A stretch of 64,000 bases of DNA. Origin: Diphasiastrum complanatum. Its lineage: Eukaryota; Streptophyta; Lycopodiopsida; Lycopodiales; Lycopodiaceae. The notes beneath the pieces are model-generated. The model had not been told where the DNA came from. It saw only the letters and a program-made list of their open reading frames with translations, and did not search any database. This document shows, in pieces, positions 11,311 to 21,729 of the stretch; within the stretch, counting starts at the first letter, position 1; each line of letters begins with the position of its first letter. A program made the translations under genes and the position numbers. The stretch is taken from positions 7,947,316-8,011,315 of the forward strand of contig CM055101.1 of assembly GCA_029204225.1 (NCBI GenBank), given 5' to 3'.

Positions 11311-12070
11311 TCAAGATATGACAATCCTTAATGTCGTGGTTTGATCTTTTGCAATATCTGCAAAAGAGTTTGGTCTTGGATATTGATGTTGATTGTGCTG
11401 TTGTTGTTGTTGTTGCGTTGAGGCTGGCTGCTCCGCCTTCGTCTTCTTGTCCTTGAAGTTTTTTTTCTTGGACTGATGCTTATTAGAGTACAGTGCCATT
11501 TACTTGGTACCCATTGTGGATAAGCTTTTTCTCCTGACTTCTTCTTGCAAAAGACTTGCTGTCAGCTTCTGGAGAGACAGCGCATGAGTATTGCTCAAAA
11601 GCAATACTAGGTTGTCATAAGATTGGCAAGAAGAGACATTGTTGAGTCTTCTTCTGAAATAGGGGAACCTATGGCAGCAAGTTGATTCAACAACTATTTG
11701 AATTTGTTTAGGTGATCCCTGACTGAGGTGCCTTCGCTCATTTTGAGAGTAAGTACCTTCTTCCTCACAAAGAGGCGATACTTGTTAGGATATTCCACGC
11801 TTCTTTGGAGGTGGTGCTATTTGATACATGAGCAATCTAAGTATCCTTCAGATTTAGGGATACAATGGCGAGTGCTCTGCCATCCTTTGCTTCCCATGCT
11901 AGGAGCAAATTAGGTCCTGCCGGTTTGGTTTTTAAACCGTTGATGTATCTCCAAAGCTCCTTCTCGATCAAGATCATCTTGAACTTCCACATTTGGAAGT
12001 CATCTCTGTTGAACTTGTTGATCAAGCGGATCTCTGAGATTGAATCTTATATTGTAATCGAGTAGCAGAG
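11311..12070 (-). pseudogene. Gag of element B, decayed
   Basis: The minus strand begins near 12040 with INKFNRDDFQMWKFKMILIE (11837-12025). It continues in other frames with the multimerisation region, and ends with a Gln/Lys-rich tail (11311-11499) holding a zinc-knuckle-like remnant near 11335. The homologous gags of A (13952-14299) and F (50231-50775) show how the pieces connect. Several frameshifts are present. Confidence 0.78.
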
Positions 12071-12161
12071 ATAAAACACCAATAGAATGAACTAGCTCTA
12101 TAAAACAAGAACATATGAAGTTCTATTGTAAATCCTAGACTCTAGTAATCCAATAAATCAA

Positions 12162-13344
12162 TGTTGGGGAATGGAGATGCCAACAGGATGAAAGACAATT
12201 ATGAAATGATGAAAGCACAGTGATAACTATGTTAATAGAATCGTGGATTACTTAGAAAATGGAGATTGCGAGCTATTTTTTTGTGTTGAATAAGATTATC
12301 AATGTAGAAGTCTTAGACTGCCGTGAAATAGAGATTGCAGAAACGATTAGGTGTCTGGGACAACCATGCTATTCTCTAATGCTGATAACCTAATATGAAG
12401 AGAATGTAGAAATAATTTAGGCATCAGAGATAAACATACATTTCTCTAATAATGATGTTGGCGTAAGATGAGTGAGAGATAATTTCACTCAACAAGAATG
12501 CAAAGATGTTAAACAATAACGAATCCATATAATAATGTTGTAACACAACAGATCACAATACAATTGCACTGATGAGTGCGTGATCCTATTTAAAGACTCA
12601 GATCAATTGCTCACGTTATGAATAATATATATATCTCTCTCTATAATCACCAGTTACTAGAAGATCTGTTTTGGTCGTTTGATCTCTGCTGGAGTATACA
12701 CATGCATCTACACATCATACACTCATCTCATCTCTTCTTCAATTGCTCATTTACATATATAACAACTGGAAGATCTTGCATTATTGTAGCTTTACATTTA
12801 CAAGATCGCTTAACAGCTGATTAACTAACTAATTAGAACAATTGTTATTGGAGCATAAAGACATAGACAGTCTATACTTGGAATCCTATGTATTTTTGTA
12901 GAGTGGCACATTTTTCACCTGTGTGGAATCCCGTGTAAAAATCCAGAGTTGTATTTTTTGTCTTTTTGTTGCCTGTGTGGAATCCCATGTAAAAATGCAG
13001 TGTCGCATTTTTCATAATTGTCGCTTGTCAGAAACTGCATGTAAAAATGCAGTGTCGCATTTTTGGAAGTGCTTGAAATGGCCTAAAAAACTGACTTAGC
13101 ACAAAGTGTCAAAAAACACTTAGCTATTCAGGATGGCTCGAAGGTGGAAAGGCGACAGTGTCGGGTGTCGGGTTTTTTGCCTATCCGAATTTGGGAAGAA
13201 AAATACAGACTATAGCGATAATCAGTCTAAAAATATAGAATGTCGAAAAACAGTCTATTTTCTGCAGGTTTCATTTGAAAGAGTAAAATTGAGAGAAGGA
13301 AGAAGACTTGTTGGGATGAGTAGGAGTTAGATTAAATTCCAGCA
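12162..13344 (-). repeat. 5' LTR of element B (uninterrupted)
   Basis: 1183 bp, TGTTGGGGAATGG to ATTCCAGCA. It contains the same internal units with AAAAATGC...GCATTTTT inverted repeats (about 12897-13063) as the 3' LTR. A perfect initiator-Met PBS is not visible at the internal edge (near 12150), so either the PBS has decayed or another primer was used. Confidence 0.88.
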
Positions 13345-13349
13345 CATTG

Positions 13350-14500
13350 CTTTGAATTGAACAAGGCTCTACAGTCCTGATCAGTGAACTTGTTGACTGA
13401 CAATAAACTTTTGGTCAGTTTGAGTACGTAAAGTACATCCTTGAGCAAGGTCATTTTACCATTTGGAAGATAAAGACGAATAGATCCTTTGACTTCAATT
13501 TGCAGTGCACTTGACATACTTCAAATCTGCTGGTGTGAGGTCTTTGAATAAGGACTTACATGAAGTCATGTGCTGAGAAGCACTAGAATCGAGATACCAA
13601 TCCAATGCATCTCTAATGGGTTCGTCTTGTATCATTAACAGAGTTGGGTCTTCGTGAGAGGTTCTGGCATAATCATATCCTCCATCCTGCTACATCTTTT
13701 TTGCTTCGTTATGCTTGAGAACTCGACAATCCTTGATGTCGTGGTTGGTTCTCTTGTAGTACTTGCATAAGAGTCTGGTCTTAGGCTTTTGATGTTGTCG
13801 ATTGTGCGGTTGCGATTGTTGGTCTAAATCTGTTTGCTCAACTTTTGTCTTCTTGTCCTTCAAAGATTTCTTCTTCAGGAGCTATTGCTTATTTGAATAG
13901 AGTGACTGTCTTCGAATTCGATGTAAATAAGATTTTCCTTCTTACTTCTTCCTATAATAAACTTGCTGTCACCTTTTGTAGAGACAGGTCAAGAGCATTG
14001 CTAAGTAGCAGTACTAGATTGTCGTAAGAGGGAGGAAGACTGGACAGAAAAGACATGTTAGCATCTTCGTCCAATACTGGAAAACCTACTACAACTAATT
14101 GATTGAGTAGTTGTTTGAATTTGTTAAGATGATCAGTGAATGAGGTTGCTTCACTCATCTTGAGTGACAGGAACTTCGTTCTCAAGAAGAGACGAGTCGA
14201 TGCATCTGTTGTTTCATATAGGCCAGTAAGAATGTCCCATGCCTCTTTGGAGATGGAACAATTAGCTACATGAGCTATTTGTGAATCTTTAAAATTCAAA
14301 GATACAATGCCAAGAGCTTTGCCATTCTTAGCTTCCTAGGCGGTCAGCATGTCGAATTTAGCTGGCTTGGCTATTAAACCGTTGACGTATCCCCAGAGTT
14401 CTTCTTTTGTATTATCTTCATCTTGAGCTTCCACATGTGGAAGTCATCACCATTGAACCTGTTGATCAAGCAGATTTCTGAAGATGTTCTTTCCATGATG
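13350..14500 (-). pseudogene. Element A 5' half: gag, zinc knuckle and protease
   Basis: Read from 14500 down on the minus strand. Gag starts near 14495 with ICLINRFNGDDFHMWKLKMK and continues as ISKEAWDILTGLYETTDAST and LLSNALDLSLQKV (13952-14299). The nucleocapsid has a knuckle-like CKYYKRTNHDIKDC near 13735-13775 with one Cys changed. The protease C-terminal half reads GSIRLYLPNGKMTLLKDVLY and LLSVNKFTDQDCRALF (13332-13517). It ends at the insertion point of B and continues at 3661. Confidence 0.85.
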
Positions 14501-14553
14501 AATGATCTAAGTATAGTAAACAGTCACGAAAATTAATATTAGTTTGGAATGAT

Positions 14554-14566
14554 GGCTCTGATACCA
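14554..14566 (-). other. PBS of element A
   Basis: The minus strand reads TGGTATCAGAGCC, a perfect plant initiator-Met PBS. A second, degenerate copy (TGGTATTAGAGC) sits about 20 bp upstream at about 14575-14587. Confidence 0.9.
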
Positions 14567-14589
14567 CCTGTTGGGTGCTCTAATACCAC

Positions 14590-15651
14590 TGTTGGATGCC
14601 TCTCGAAGAGATTAGGTGTGGAATAGAAAACAGAGCTCCAACATAGAGAACTTTAACAGGAGCTTTGATGACGAATTTGCCTGTGCAGTCGTAGTCGCAA
14701 TCGCAAAATAGTCGCAAAAACAAAACAATCGATTCAATGCACTTCTGACGGAGTTCAGATGCGATCGCTGGACATTGCCAGCTGAATCACTCCCAAAGTC
14801 CTCCAAAATGTAGTCAGGCACTGTTGATCTACGTTTATAGATTAATATAGCATTCAACAAATATTCAACCAATGTGCGAAATTAAATGAATGAGAGAATC
14901 AAACACACAAATAACAACAGACACATTTGCATTCAAGATTATACATTGTAAAATGACATGTGCTCAATGGCTACAAGATCATCTATTAGTTTTTTCTCTG
15001 ATTCTTCAAGCACTGCATGCAGATCCACACAGTGCGTTGGCATGAGAGAAATACAGTTCTCTCATGAGTAATTGTCTCACTTACTAGCGGACTGTTGGAT
15101 CTTCAGATCCTAGACATAATTGTCTCGCATGCAAGCAGACATGTATTTTGTATTTTTGTCTTCTTGCTTACTACCATCAGACTGGTTTTCTATATCTGTA
15201 TATCTACCAAGTATCATCCAATAAGTATATAGTCATCTTGTGTAACTTTTAGATTAAAGTAATTAAACATCTACAACTAATCAAGAAATTACAAGAGTGG
15301 CAGATTAGCCATGACCTAGTGTGTATCTACTGATGTCATGCCATCAAATCATATATCCGTACTTCTAGGTACTTGTATGATCTTGCTGGCACTCTTTGGA
15401 GTGTGAGGGCAGAAAAGAGTTTCGCGACGTTTTTCGTGTCGCATCGTTTATTTCATTTCCGTCGTCTGACTTTCTCGTGTTGGACCGCAAAAGATTCTCG
15501 TTCACAAATCTTTCACGTTCGTGTCCTCTCGTCAGGTGTTACGAATCTTTTGTGTTTCGTGTCTCTTGACTTTCGTGTTCGTGAACATTTTCGTCAGGCA
15601 GAGGGCTGAAAGCTAGCAAGGCTTTGTAAACAGAAACGTTTTGTTTCTTCA
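14590..15651 (-). repeat. LTR (family L1), between element A leader and element G 3' end
   Basis: Minus orientation, about 1 kb, starting TGAAGAAACAAAACG at 15651. It is homologous to 25072-26041 (minus) and 38256-39241 (plus). The left limit is approximate (14569-14666), because the first 75 bp are not shared with the 25 kb copy. It serves both as the LTR upstream of A's PBS and as the LTR downstream of G's PPT. Confidence 0.82.
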
Positions 15652-15666
15652 GTTCTCTCTCAAATC
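15652..15666 (-). other. Polypurine tract of element G
   Basis: The minus strand reads TTTGAGAGAGAAC directly before LTR start TGAAGAAAC. Confidence 0.7.
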
Positions 15667-16690
15667 ATGATAGCTTTAAGATCCCAAGATCGCTCCTCTG
15701 TCTCTCAAAAAGTCCTTTGTCCAGGGCTTTGGTGAAGATGTTGGCAACCATATCTTTCGTTTCGATGAAGGTGATCTGCATCATCTTCTTCTCAATTAGA
15801 TCCTTATCAAGTGATACTTGATCACAATGTGCTTTGTTCTCAAATGGAACATGAGATCTTTTGTCAGATGTATTGCAGAGGTGTTATCCATCTGCAAGAC
15901 CAGAGGCTCATTCCCTATTTCGCCCAATTTGTCCAGGAACTGCGTTAGCCAGATTATCTCGTTGGCCATCTTTGCTGCTGCAACGTACTCTGCTTTGCAG
16001 GATGACTGGGCCACAATGGTCTGCTTATTGCTGACCCAGAGGACTGCTACTCCTGATGCGATGGTGCATCCTCCTGAGACGCTTTTATAGTTGTCCTTAA
16101 GGGATGCCCAGCTAGCATCATTGTAGGAAAGCATCCTGAAATCTGCATTACAACAATAACACAAGCCATCATCCCTCGTTAATTGAAGATATTGCAAAAT
16201 GTGTTTTGCAATCTTCCAATGTGTTGAGCCTAGATTCATGTAGAATTGGCTCATCCTGAATACTGCATAAGCAGTATCAGGACGTGTGTTGTCTGCAAGG
16301 TACCTCAGTGATCCCATTAGCTTCCTATAAGGTGTGAGCTGCATCTGTTCTCTCTCTTTCTCAGCCTTTGGACAGTCATCGTTTGTCAGCACCGTCCCTG
16401 CGAGCATTGGAGTATTTGCTCCTTTGTAGTTCAACATCCCGAAATCCTCTAGGATCTTCTGGGTGTATCTGGACTGGTGAAGGTATAACTTACCTCCCTC
16501 ATAGTTCCTTTCAATTTGCAGGCCAAGGTAGCACCTGGCTTCTCCCAGATCCACGATCTCGAAATGTTTTGAGATGTCTCCTTTCACTTCAGCAATCAGC
16601 TGCTCATTCTTGCAAAGTATCAGATTGTCGTCCACATACACAGCCACATGATCTTGTTGGCATTGGCAACATTGGAAAACCTGGAGATAC
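15667..16690 (-). pseudogene. Element G: copia RT end and RNase H
   Basis: The minus strand has AVYVDDNLILCKNEQ (RT active site), LGEARCYLGLQIERN, the TPMLAG linker, LTPYRKLMGSLRYLADNTRP, ILQYLQLTRDDGLCYC and RNase H with SYNDASWASLKDNYKS and LQMDNTSAIHLTKD. A frameshift near 15830 leads to MVANIFTKALDKGLFERQRS, the natural C-terminus, next to the PPT. The RT is cut off at about 16690 where it meets head-on element H. It is close to the 3' end of element D (48400-48940) but retains about 60 codons that D lacks. Confidence 0.88.
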
Positions 16691-16694
16691 ATTA

Positions 16695-17884
16695 GTTGGA
16701 CATTAAGACAACATTTTTGAATGGGCAGCTTTTTGAAGAAGTATACATGAGGCAACCCGAAGGCTATGATAAAGGAGGAGGACTGGTATGCAAGCTGAAA
16801 CGCTCTTTATATGGGCTAAAACAATCTTCGAGGATGTGGTATGAGCGAATTGAAGTTTTCTTTCGAAAAGATGGTTTCTTGAAATGTCTTTCTGATCTTA
16901 GCATTATTTACAAGTCATGTTCAGGATCTATCATCATCATAACATTATACATAGATGACATGATCACGTTCAGTAATGACTTAGAAATGATGGCAGACTG
17001 TAAATTGAAGTTAAGAAATCAATTTGAAATAAAAGATTTGGAGAACATACATTATTGTCTAGGGATAGAAGTTAAAAGGAATAGAGAAAAAGGGTTGATT
17101 GGCATTAGTCAAGGAAAATACATCAGAGACGTGATCAGGAAATTCAAGATGGGGGATTGCAATCCTATGAGCACTCCTATAGAACTTGGAATAAGGTTAA
17201 GCAAGGACATGTGTCCTACAGGTGAGGACGACAGAGATGGAATGTGCAATTGTCCATATAGCAGTTTGATAGGTTCATTAATGTATGCTATGGTCTGTAC
17301 CAGACCAGACATAGCTACTGCTATTGGAAAACTCAGTCAGTACTCGTCAAATCCAGGAAAGGAACATTGGAACGTAGCAAAGAGAGTTCTACGCTACCTA
17401 AAAGGAACTGATGGATTGGGGATAATCTATAGAGGGAGCATAGCTGAAACCACATGTTATACGGATTTTTATTGGGGGGGAGATATTGACAATCGCAAAT
17501 CCACCAGCAGATATGTCTTCATGAAAGCTGGTGGAGCAATCATTTGGGCAAGCTTGAAGCAAAGATCAGTGACCCTATCCTCTACAGAGGCGAAGTTTGT
17601 GGGACTATGCCAAGCCACTAGAGAATACATCTGGTTAATCAATATGTGCAAAGAATCAGGGATCAGTGACAAAGGTTTCACCATATTCACTGACAACCAA
17701 GGATCAATCCATTTATGTAGGAACGGAGGTTTTCATAAGCGCAACAAACATATCAGTCTGCAAAGACTTGGTTCAATCTGGTTTTGTCAATTTGAATTAT
17801 TGTAGAATTGAGGATATGATAGCAGACATAATGACCAAGTGTTTAAGTAGAAATAAGTTCATAAGATGGGACTTGAAAATGTAG
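16695..17884 (+). pseudogene. Element H: copia RT C-terminal half and RNase H, largely open
   Basis: A 369-codon ORF (16696-17805) beginning inside RT at MDIKTTFLNGQLFEEVYMRQ (first catalytic Asp). It continues with SLYGLKQSSRMWYERIEVFF and TLYIDDMITFSND, where the usual YVDD is YIDD. RNase H follows with GSLMYAMVCTRPDIATAIG, VLRYLKGTDG and LSSTEAKFVGLCQATREYIW. Near 17755 one frameshift moves the end into another frame (SVCKDLVQSGFVNLNYC, MIADIMTKCLSRNKF) up to 17884. The N-terminal half of the element is missing. Confidence 0.88.
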
Positions 17885-17918
17885 ATGATGCTTTGACATA
17901 GTTGAATGAGTTGGAGTT

Positions 17919-18130
17919 TGTTGGAATAGACATCCAATATGCCAAAGCACATGTCATATGAGTGGATTTAGTTAGTTAGGATGTTGACATGGCATAGGCT
18001 ACGTGGTTAAATGATTTCTTGGCAAGTATGTGAAGCATGGTCTTCTTGACCTGTGAAACAAGTTACTATATGTATAAGCTTTAATTAATGAGTACGTATG
18101 TTTTTCTGTCTCCTGCGCTATTGTTCAAGC
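17919..18130 (+). repeat. Truncated 3' LTR of element H
   Basis: Begins TGTTGGAATAGACATCC about 35 bp after the end of the pol frame. Homology to anything else in the window is not seen and the right end is not defined. It appears cut near 18130. Confidence 0.55.
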
Positions 18131-18135
18131 ATCTA

Positions 18136-18450
18136 TCATCTTTCGAATGGTCTGATTTCTTTGTAATTAATTCTTTGTAATCGTTGCCATTGTTCTGTGA
18201 AAGCTGTCAGGATTGGAAATTCCAATAAATAGTCCCAACTCTTTATGTCTGCTGCCAAACACTTCACAAATTGTGCATAAGAAAATTTTCTCCATGGAAT
18301 CCGTACCATTTGGCGTGCTTCAATCAAAGCAAAAGATTTGACTAACATATCATGTTCAGCTACGTATCTCATGGCAGGTACCGAATTGATCTGGTAGCAT
18401 CGAAGGGAAGTTGTTTCTAACTCTAAATCAGTTTCTTCCCGAGTTACTCA
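18136..18450 (-). CDS. Unrecognised ORF fragment
   Basis: About 104 codons are open on the minus strand. The conventional ATG (18372) gives 78 residues, but the frame is open upstream to about 18450. Visible sequence includes MRYVAEHDMLVKSFALIEA, QMVRIPWRKFSYAQFVKCLA and LTAFTEQWQRLQRINYKEIR. Composition looks like a real globular protein (Trp, Tyr and charged residues evenly spread) and not like a retroelement domain I know. It abuts a + strand ORF of equally unknown nature, so 18130-18900 may be a remnant of an uncharacterised element. No function is assigned. Confidence 0.35.
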
Positions 18451-18894
18451 TCAGCAAATAATATACTTCGCTCCACTAACCCAATAACTAGACCATATTA
18501 TACTTACAACCATGTAAATATTGCTTCTCTCATTTCGTATGCCCTCTTGTCTGTTCAACAACTGCATATTAAAGAGAAATTTCTCGAATATACATATGCT
18601 ACCCTTTCACTAATTGTCCCTTCTGCTGAGATGTCTGAAATCTTGACTGAGGATAGTTGGTATGCACATCTTGTTAATAATACATTAATTGATATTCCCC
18701 TTGCACCAATCGGCATTTAAGGAATGGGTGGTTATCCAAATCTGTCATTCCAAGAAGACTACAACCAGAAGAACAACTATTTTCTGGCAACAAAAGGACT
18801 GACATTGGAACAAGAAAATGAAGAGAATGAAGCCCGAGCCAAGGCAATTTTCCACAGCAAGCCAGCTAGCCGAAAGCGACAAAGAAGGACATAA
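18430..18894 (+). pseudogene. Unrecognised ORF ending upstream of an LTR-like end
   Basis: Open from about 18430 to a stop at about 18718, then in the same frame from ATG 18724 to 18894. Segments are YAYNHV-like at the start, HIKEKFLEYTYATLSLIVPS, DSWYAHLVNNTLIDIPLAPI, then after the stop GMGGYPNLSFQEDYNQKNNY and a basic C-terminus SRKRQRRT that could be a nuclear signal. A purine tract (GAGGAAGGGGATA) and TGTGGAGTC follow at 18925-18945, as at the 3' end of an LTR element. I do not recognise the protein. Confidence 0.35.
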
Positions 18895-19095
18895 ATTAGA
18901 TTGTTTGTGAGCCGCTGCACAATTGAGGAAGGGGATATGTGGAGTCTTATGATCTCACATTATCCAAATTTTGTCATATATTGTAATTTTTTTTTGATTT
19001 CCATGTATATAAAATGTGCTATAGTGCCTAAATACATGTAAAGGCCTATTTTGCACTTTGTAAATTCATATGTTGAGTAGAAGTTGCGACGTTCT

Positions 19096-19918
19096 TGTTG
19101 ATTTCACACGTGTGGAGTGTCCACAACATGTACTTGTGATCTCCTAAGGTGTGTAGATCCACCAAGATCAAGACTAGATTGAGATTCAAGATCTATCTTT
19201 GATTCTATGGCAAAAACACACTACTACATGCATTCAATCACTTCCAACTCTCACTCACACGTGTGAGAAGTGTTCCAAATGTAATCTAAGTAGAAACAAG
19301 CTGCTCTCCTTGGGTAGAGAGAGAAAATCATCAATAGCTCTCGGGTAGATAGAGAAAACTAGAAAATCACTTACACGCAAAATCCACTCAATCTCAAAAT
19401 CAATTAGATCCAAATGAGGAGTACAATGATACTAGTAGATTCATGAGCTAGCACTATGCTTAACTATGATTGGACCACACTTTGCCACCTCTTAATCCTA
19501 TTGGACCATTGATCCATGCACCTCTAAATTCTATTGGACCATTTTCAAGCAAACCTCAAATTCTATTGGACCACTCATGGTTCCACCTCTAAATCCTATT
19601 GGACCTCTTAAAATTCATCAAACAAAAGCATTACACTTGTCTACACTCTAATTGGCACAAGTTTGGCCTCTTACTCTATCTTGGCTCAATAGTGGCATTA
19701 CAAGTGGAAATGGATAATTTGCCATCTATGCCAAATTTGACCCTATCAACATCCTACACCTAAATGCTTGACTATGAAATTCTATGAGACCCCTATATCA
19801 AACATTTTTATTTACTTTACAATTCTCCACAAATGGGAACATCCTCCACACATGTGAGATTCACTTACAAACTTCTATCATAAAAAATACCAAGCTAGAT
19901 TTTTGGCAATTTCTCACA
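19096..19918 (-). repeat. 3' LTR of element J
   Basis: The minus strand runs TGTGAGAAATTGCC to GATTTCACACG-type end, ATCAACA. It holds two CACACGTGTG palindromes (19105-19114 and 19256-19265). The start resembles that of element C's LTR (TGTGAAAAATTGCC). Confidence 0.92.
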
Positions 19919-19930
19919 CCCCTCAAAAAA
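19919..19930 (-). other. Polypurine tract of element J
   Basis: The minus strand reads TTTTTTGAGGGG immediately before the 3' LTR. Confidence 0.8.
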
Positions 19931-19989
19931 TAGCTTGGAAAGGTACTAGATCACTTGAGAAGTTTTTAAATCTTTTTGAGTGGAACCTT

Positions 19990-20125
19990 TGGTATGCATA
20001 AGAAGTGAATATCAGCCAAGGGATCCATCATAGCATCACCCTCACGATATCCATGATAAGATCTCTTTGGTAGAGATCTCTTGCCAATGCCTTTGAAAAG
20101 TGCTCCACCAATATGCCACCATGAT
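19990..20125 (-). pseudogene. RNase H C-terminal remnant of element J
   Basis: The minus strand reads ILVEHFSKALARDLYQRD, which aligns with the copia polyprotein end DIFTKALGKDLFMKHR seen in element E. Only this tail of RNase H is kept, in a frame different from the ORF upstream. It marks the right-hand junction of the replaced region. Confidence 0.7.
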
Positions 20126-21720
20126 CATGGGCTTCCTCCATGCTTGATGATGATCTTTGCTTTGAAAGTTCCACTTGCATGATGGATGCACATAAATAGA
20201 GAAATCTGAGGCTTCCAAGCCTCATAAGGATCATGGAGATCAAGAAAATAAGATGTGAAACAATGATGATTATCATGCTTTCTAGCTTGACTAGTCCACA
20301 TACAATGAACTATATCCATGATGGATCTAATCTTGATATCAAAGACTATCTTGATCTTTTTTAGGCTAGTTACTCTCTCAAGGATGTAAGTGTCCACTTT
20401 GGATGCTTCACTTAATCTCAAGAGCATTTTACAATTTGCCTCAAAACATGTGAAAACATGATTTTCAAAAAAGTGAGTACCAAGATCAATCTTGTTCTTA
20501 CTAGAACCAAGAGCATACTTTTGACAATACAATATCTTGCTTTCAAAAAGTATTGGAAACACATCTAAGTCAATAATGACAAGAAACATGTCCATACCAT
20601 AAGCATCATACAAATCTAGTATAGCTTTTCTTGAACTTTGAAATCCAAAAAATTCAATGAAGCAAGATAGCATTTCAAGCAAAGGAAGAGAAACATATAT
20701 GAATGTGTTGTAGAAGATACAACATGAAAGATGCCCCTCTTTGCCATGTAAGGTGAGCCATAAAGACTCGGCCATGCATCTTGAAGATCTTCTCAAAATT
20801 ATATGAAGAAGAAACTCCTCCTCACACCTTGGCCCCATCATAACTTGAATACCTTCAAAAAAGATAACTTGTGATGCTTCTTGAGAAGCCTTGATCTTGG
20901 CCACTTCCAAGATTGAATCTTCATGCAATATGACATCTCTATTCACAATCACTTTTGAAATAGAGAGTGTAAAGACATTAAAGGCCTCCTTGATGGATGA
21001 GTATCCAATCATGATCCATGAGCTTGGATCATCCTTTCTCCTTGTTTCCAAGGGAATATGTGCAAAGCAAGCACTACCAAGTTCACTAAGGTGATCAATC
21101 TTAGGCTTCATCTTGAGTAAAACTTCATATGGTGCTATTCCTTCAAGAGCTCCAATACTCCTCAAATCTTTCTTCTTCAATGAGAATTTATTCTCAACAT
21201 ATGCTTTGAATAATAAGGAATAATCATACACCATAATACTTGAAGAGAGAAGATATGTGCATCTTGTGTGATCCTCCTCCTTTGAAATATTGGACATATA
21301 AGAAACATCAAGAGAGTTTGCACTCTCACTTAGATCCAATTTGTAGATGCGTTCAAATCTTGATCCATATGCAAGGATCTCACCATCCTTCTTGATCACA
21401 CAATTGTCAATATTGAAATTGACATCAAAGCGACTATCAAGAAGTTGGCCAGCACTTAAGATGTTCTTTGTAAGCTTTGGGACAAAAAGAACATTGTTGA
21501 GAAAGAGATCTTTGGAAGATGCAAGCTTCAAGGGAATAATCCCTACTCCTTCAATATTGCACTCATGCTTACTTGCAATGTATATGGTCTTCTTGACTCC
21601 ATCATAAGGCATAATAGACGAAAAAAAGTGCTTGGAGCCACACATATGTGAAGATGCTCCACTATCAATATACCATGAGTCATCCTTGTTGAAGGTGGAA
21701 GAGGAGAAGCTTGATGCCAT
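20125..21720 (-). CDS. Protease/short integrase fused in frame to unrelated sequence (element J)
   Basis: A 531-codon ORF. Residues about 1-130 are copia protease and its linker, with the catalytic box WYIDSGASSHMCG and NNVLFVPKLTKNILSAGQLL. Residues about 130-280 are pieces of integrase, APYEVLLKMKPKIDHLSELG and FAHIPLETRRKDDPSSW, with most of the DDE core missing. Past about residue 310 the frame stays open but no RT motif appears. It reads LHGKEGHLSCCIFYNTFIYV, YGMDMFLVIIDLDVFP, HVFTCFEANCKMLL, SEASKVDTYILERVTSLKKI and so on. That part has no recognised domain. A similar replaced region with the SEAS.VDT segment exists in element E. Expression is not shown. Confidence 0.8.
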   Translation of the reverse strand: MASSFSSSTFNKDDSWYIDSGASSHMCGSKHFFSSIMPYDGVKKTIYIASKHECNIEGVGIIPLKLASSKDLFLNNVLFVPKLTKNILSAGQLLDSRFDVNFNIDNCVIKKDGEILAYGSRFERIYKLDLSESANSLDVSYMSNISKEEDHTRCTYLLSSSIMVYDYSLLFKAYVENKFSLKKKDLRSIGALEGIAPYEVLLKMKPKIDHLSELGSACFAHIPLETRRKDDPSSWIMIGYSSIKEAFNVFTLSISKVIVNRDVILHEDSILEVAKIKASQEASQVIFFEGIQVMMGPRCEEEFLLHIILRRSSRCMAESLWLTLHGKEGHLSCCIFYNTFIYVSLPLLEMLSCFIEFFGFQSSRKAILDLYDAYGMDMFLVIIDLDVFPILFESKILYCQKYALGSSKNKIDLGTHFFENHVFTCFEANCKMLLRLSEASKVDTYILERVTSLKKIKIVFDIKIRSIMDIVHCMWTSQARKHDNHHCFTSYFLDLHDPYEAWKPQISLFMCIHHASGTFKAKIIIKHGGSP

Positions 21721-21729
21721 AAGAGACCC

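Larger units (their letters stand above)
3662..13349 (-). mobile_element. Complete nested copia element B with TSD CATTG
   Basis: A minus-strand LTR retrotransposon inserted in element A. The 3' LTR is 3667-8176 (interrupted by C) and the 5' LTR is 12162-13344. Both begin TGTTGG and end in a CCAACA-like sequence (CCAGCA in the 5' copy). The 5 bp duplications CATTG at 3662-3666 and 13345-13349 match perfectly, and element A's protease frame resumes across them. Internally, in transcript order: gag, protease, integrase, RT, RNase H, PPT. All ORFs are broken. Confidence 0.9.
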
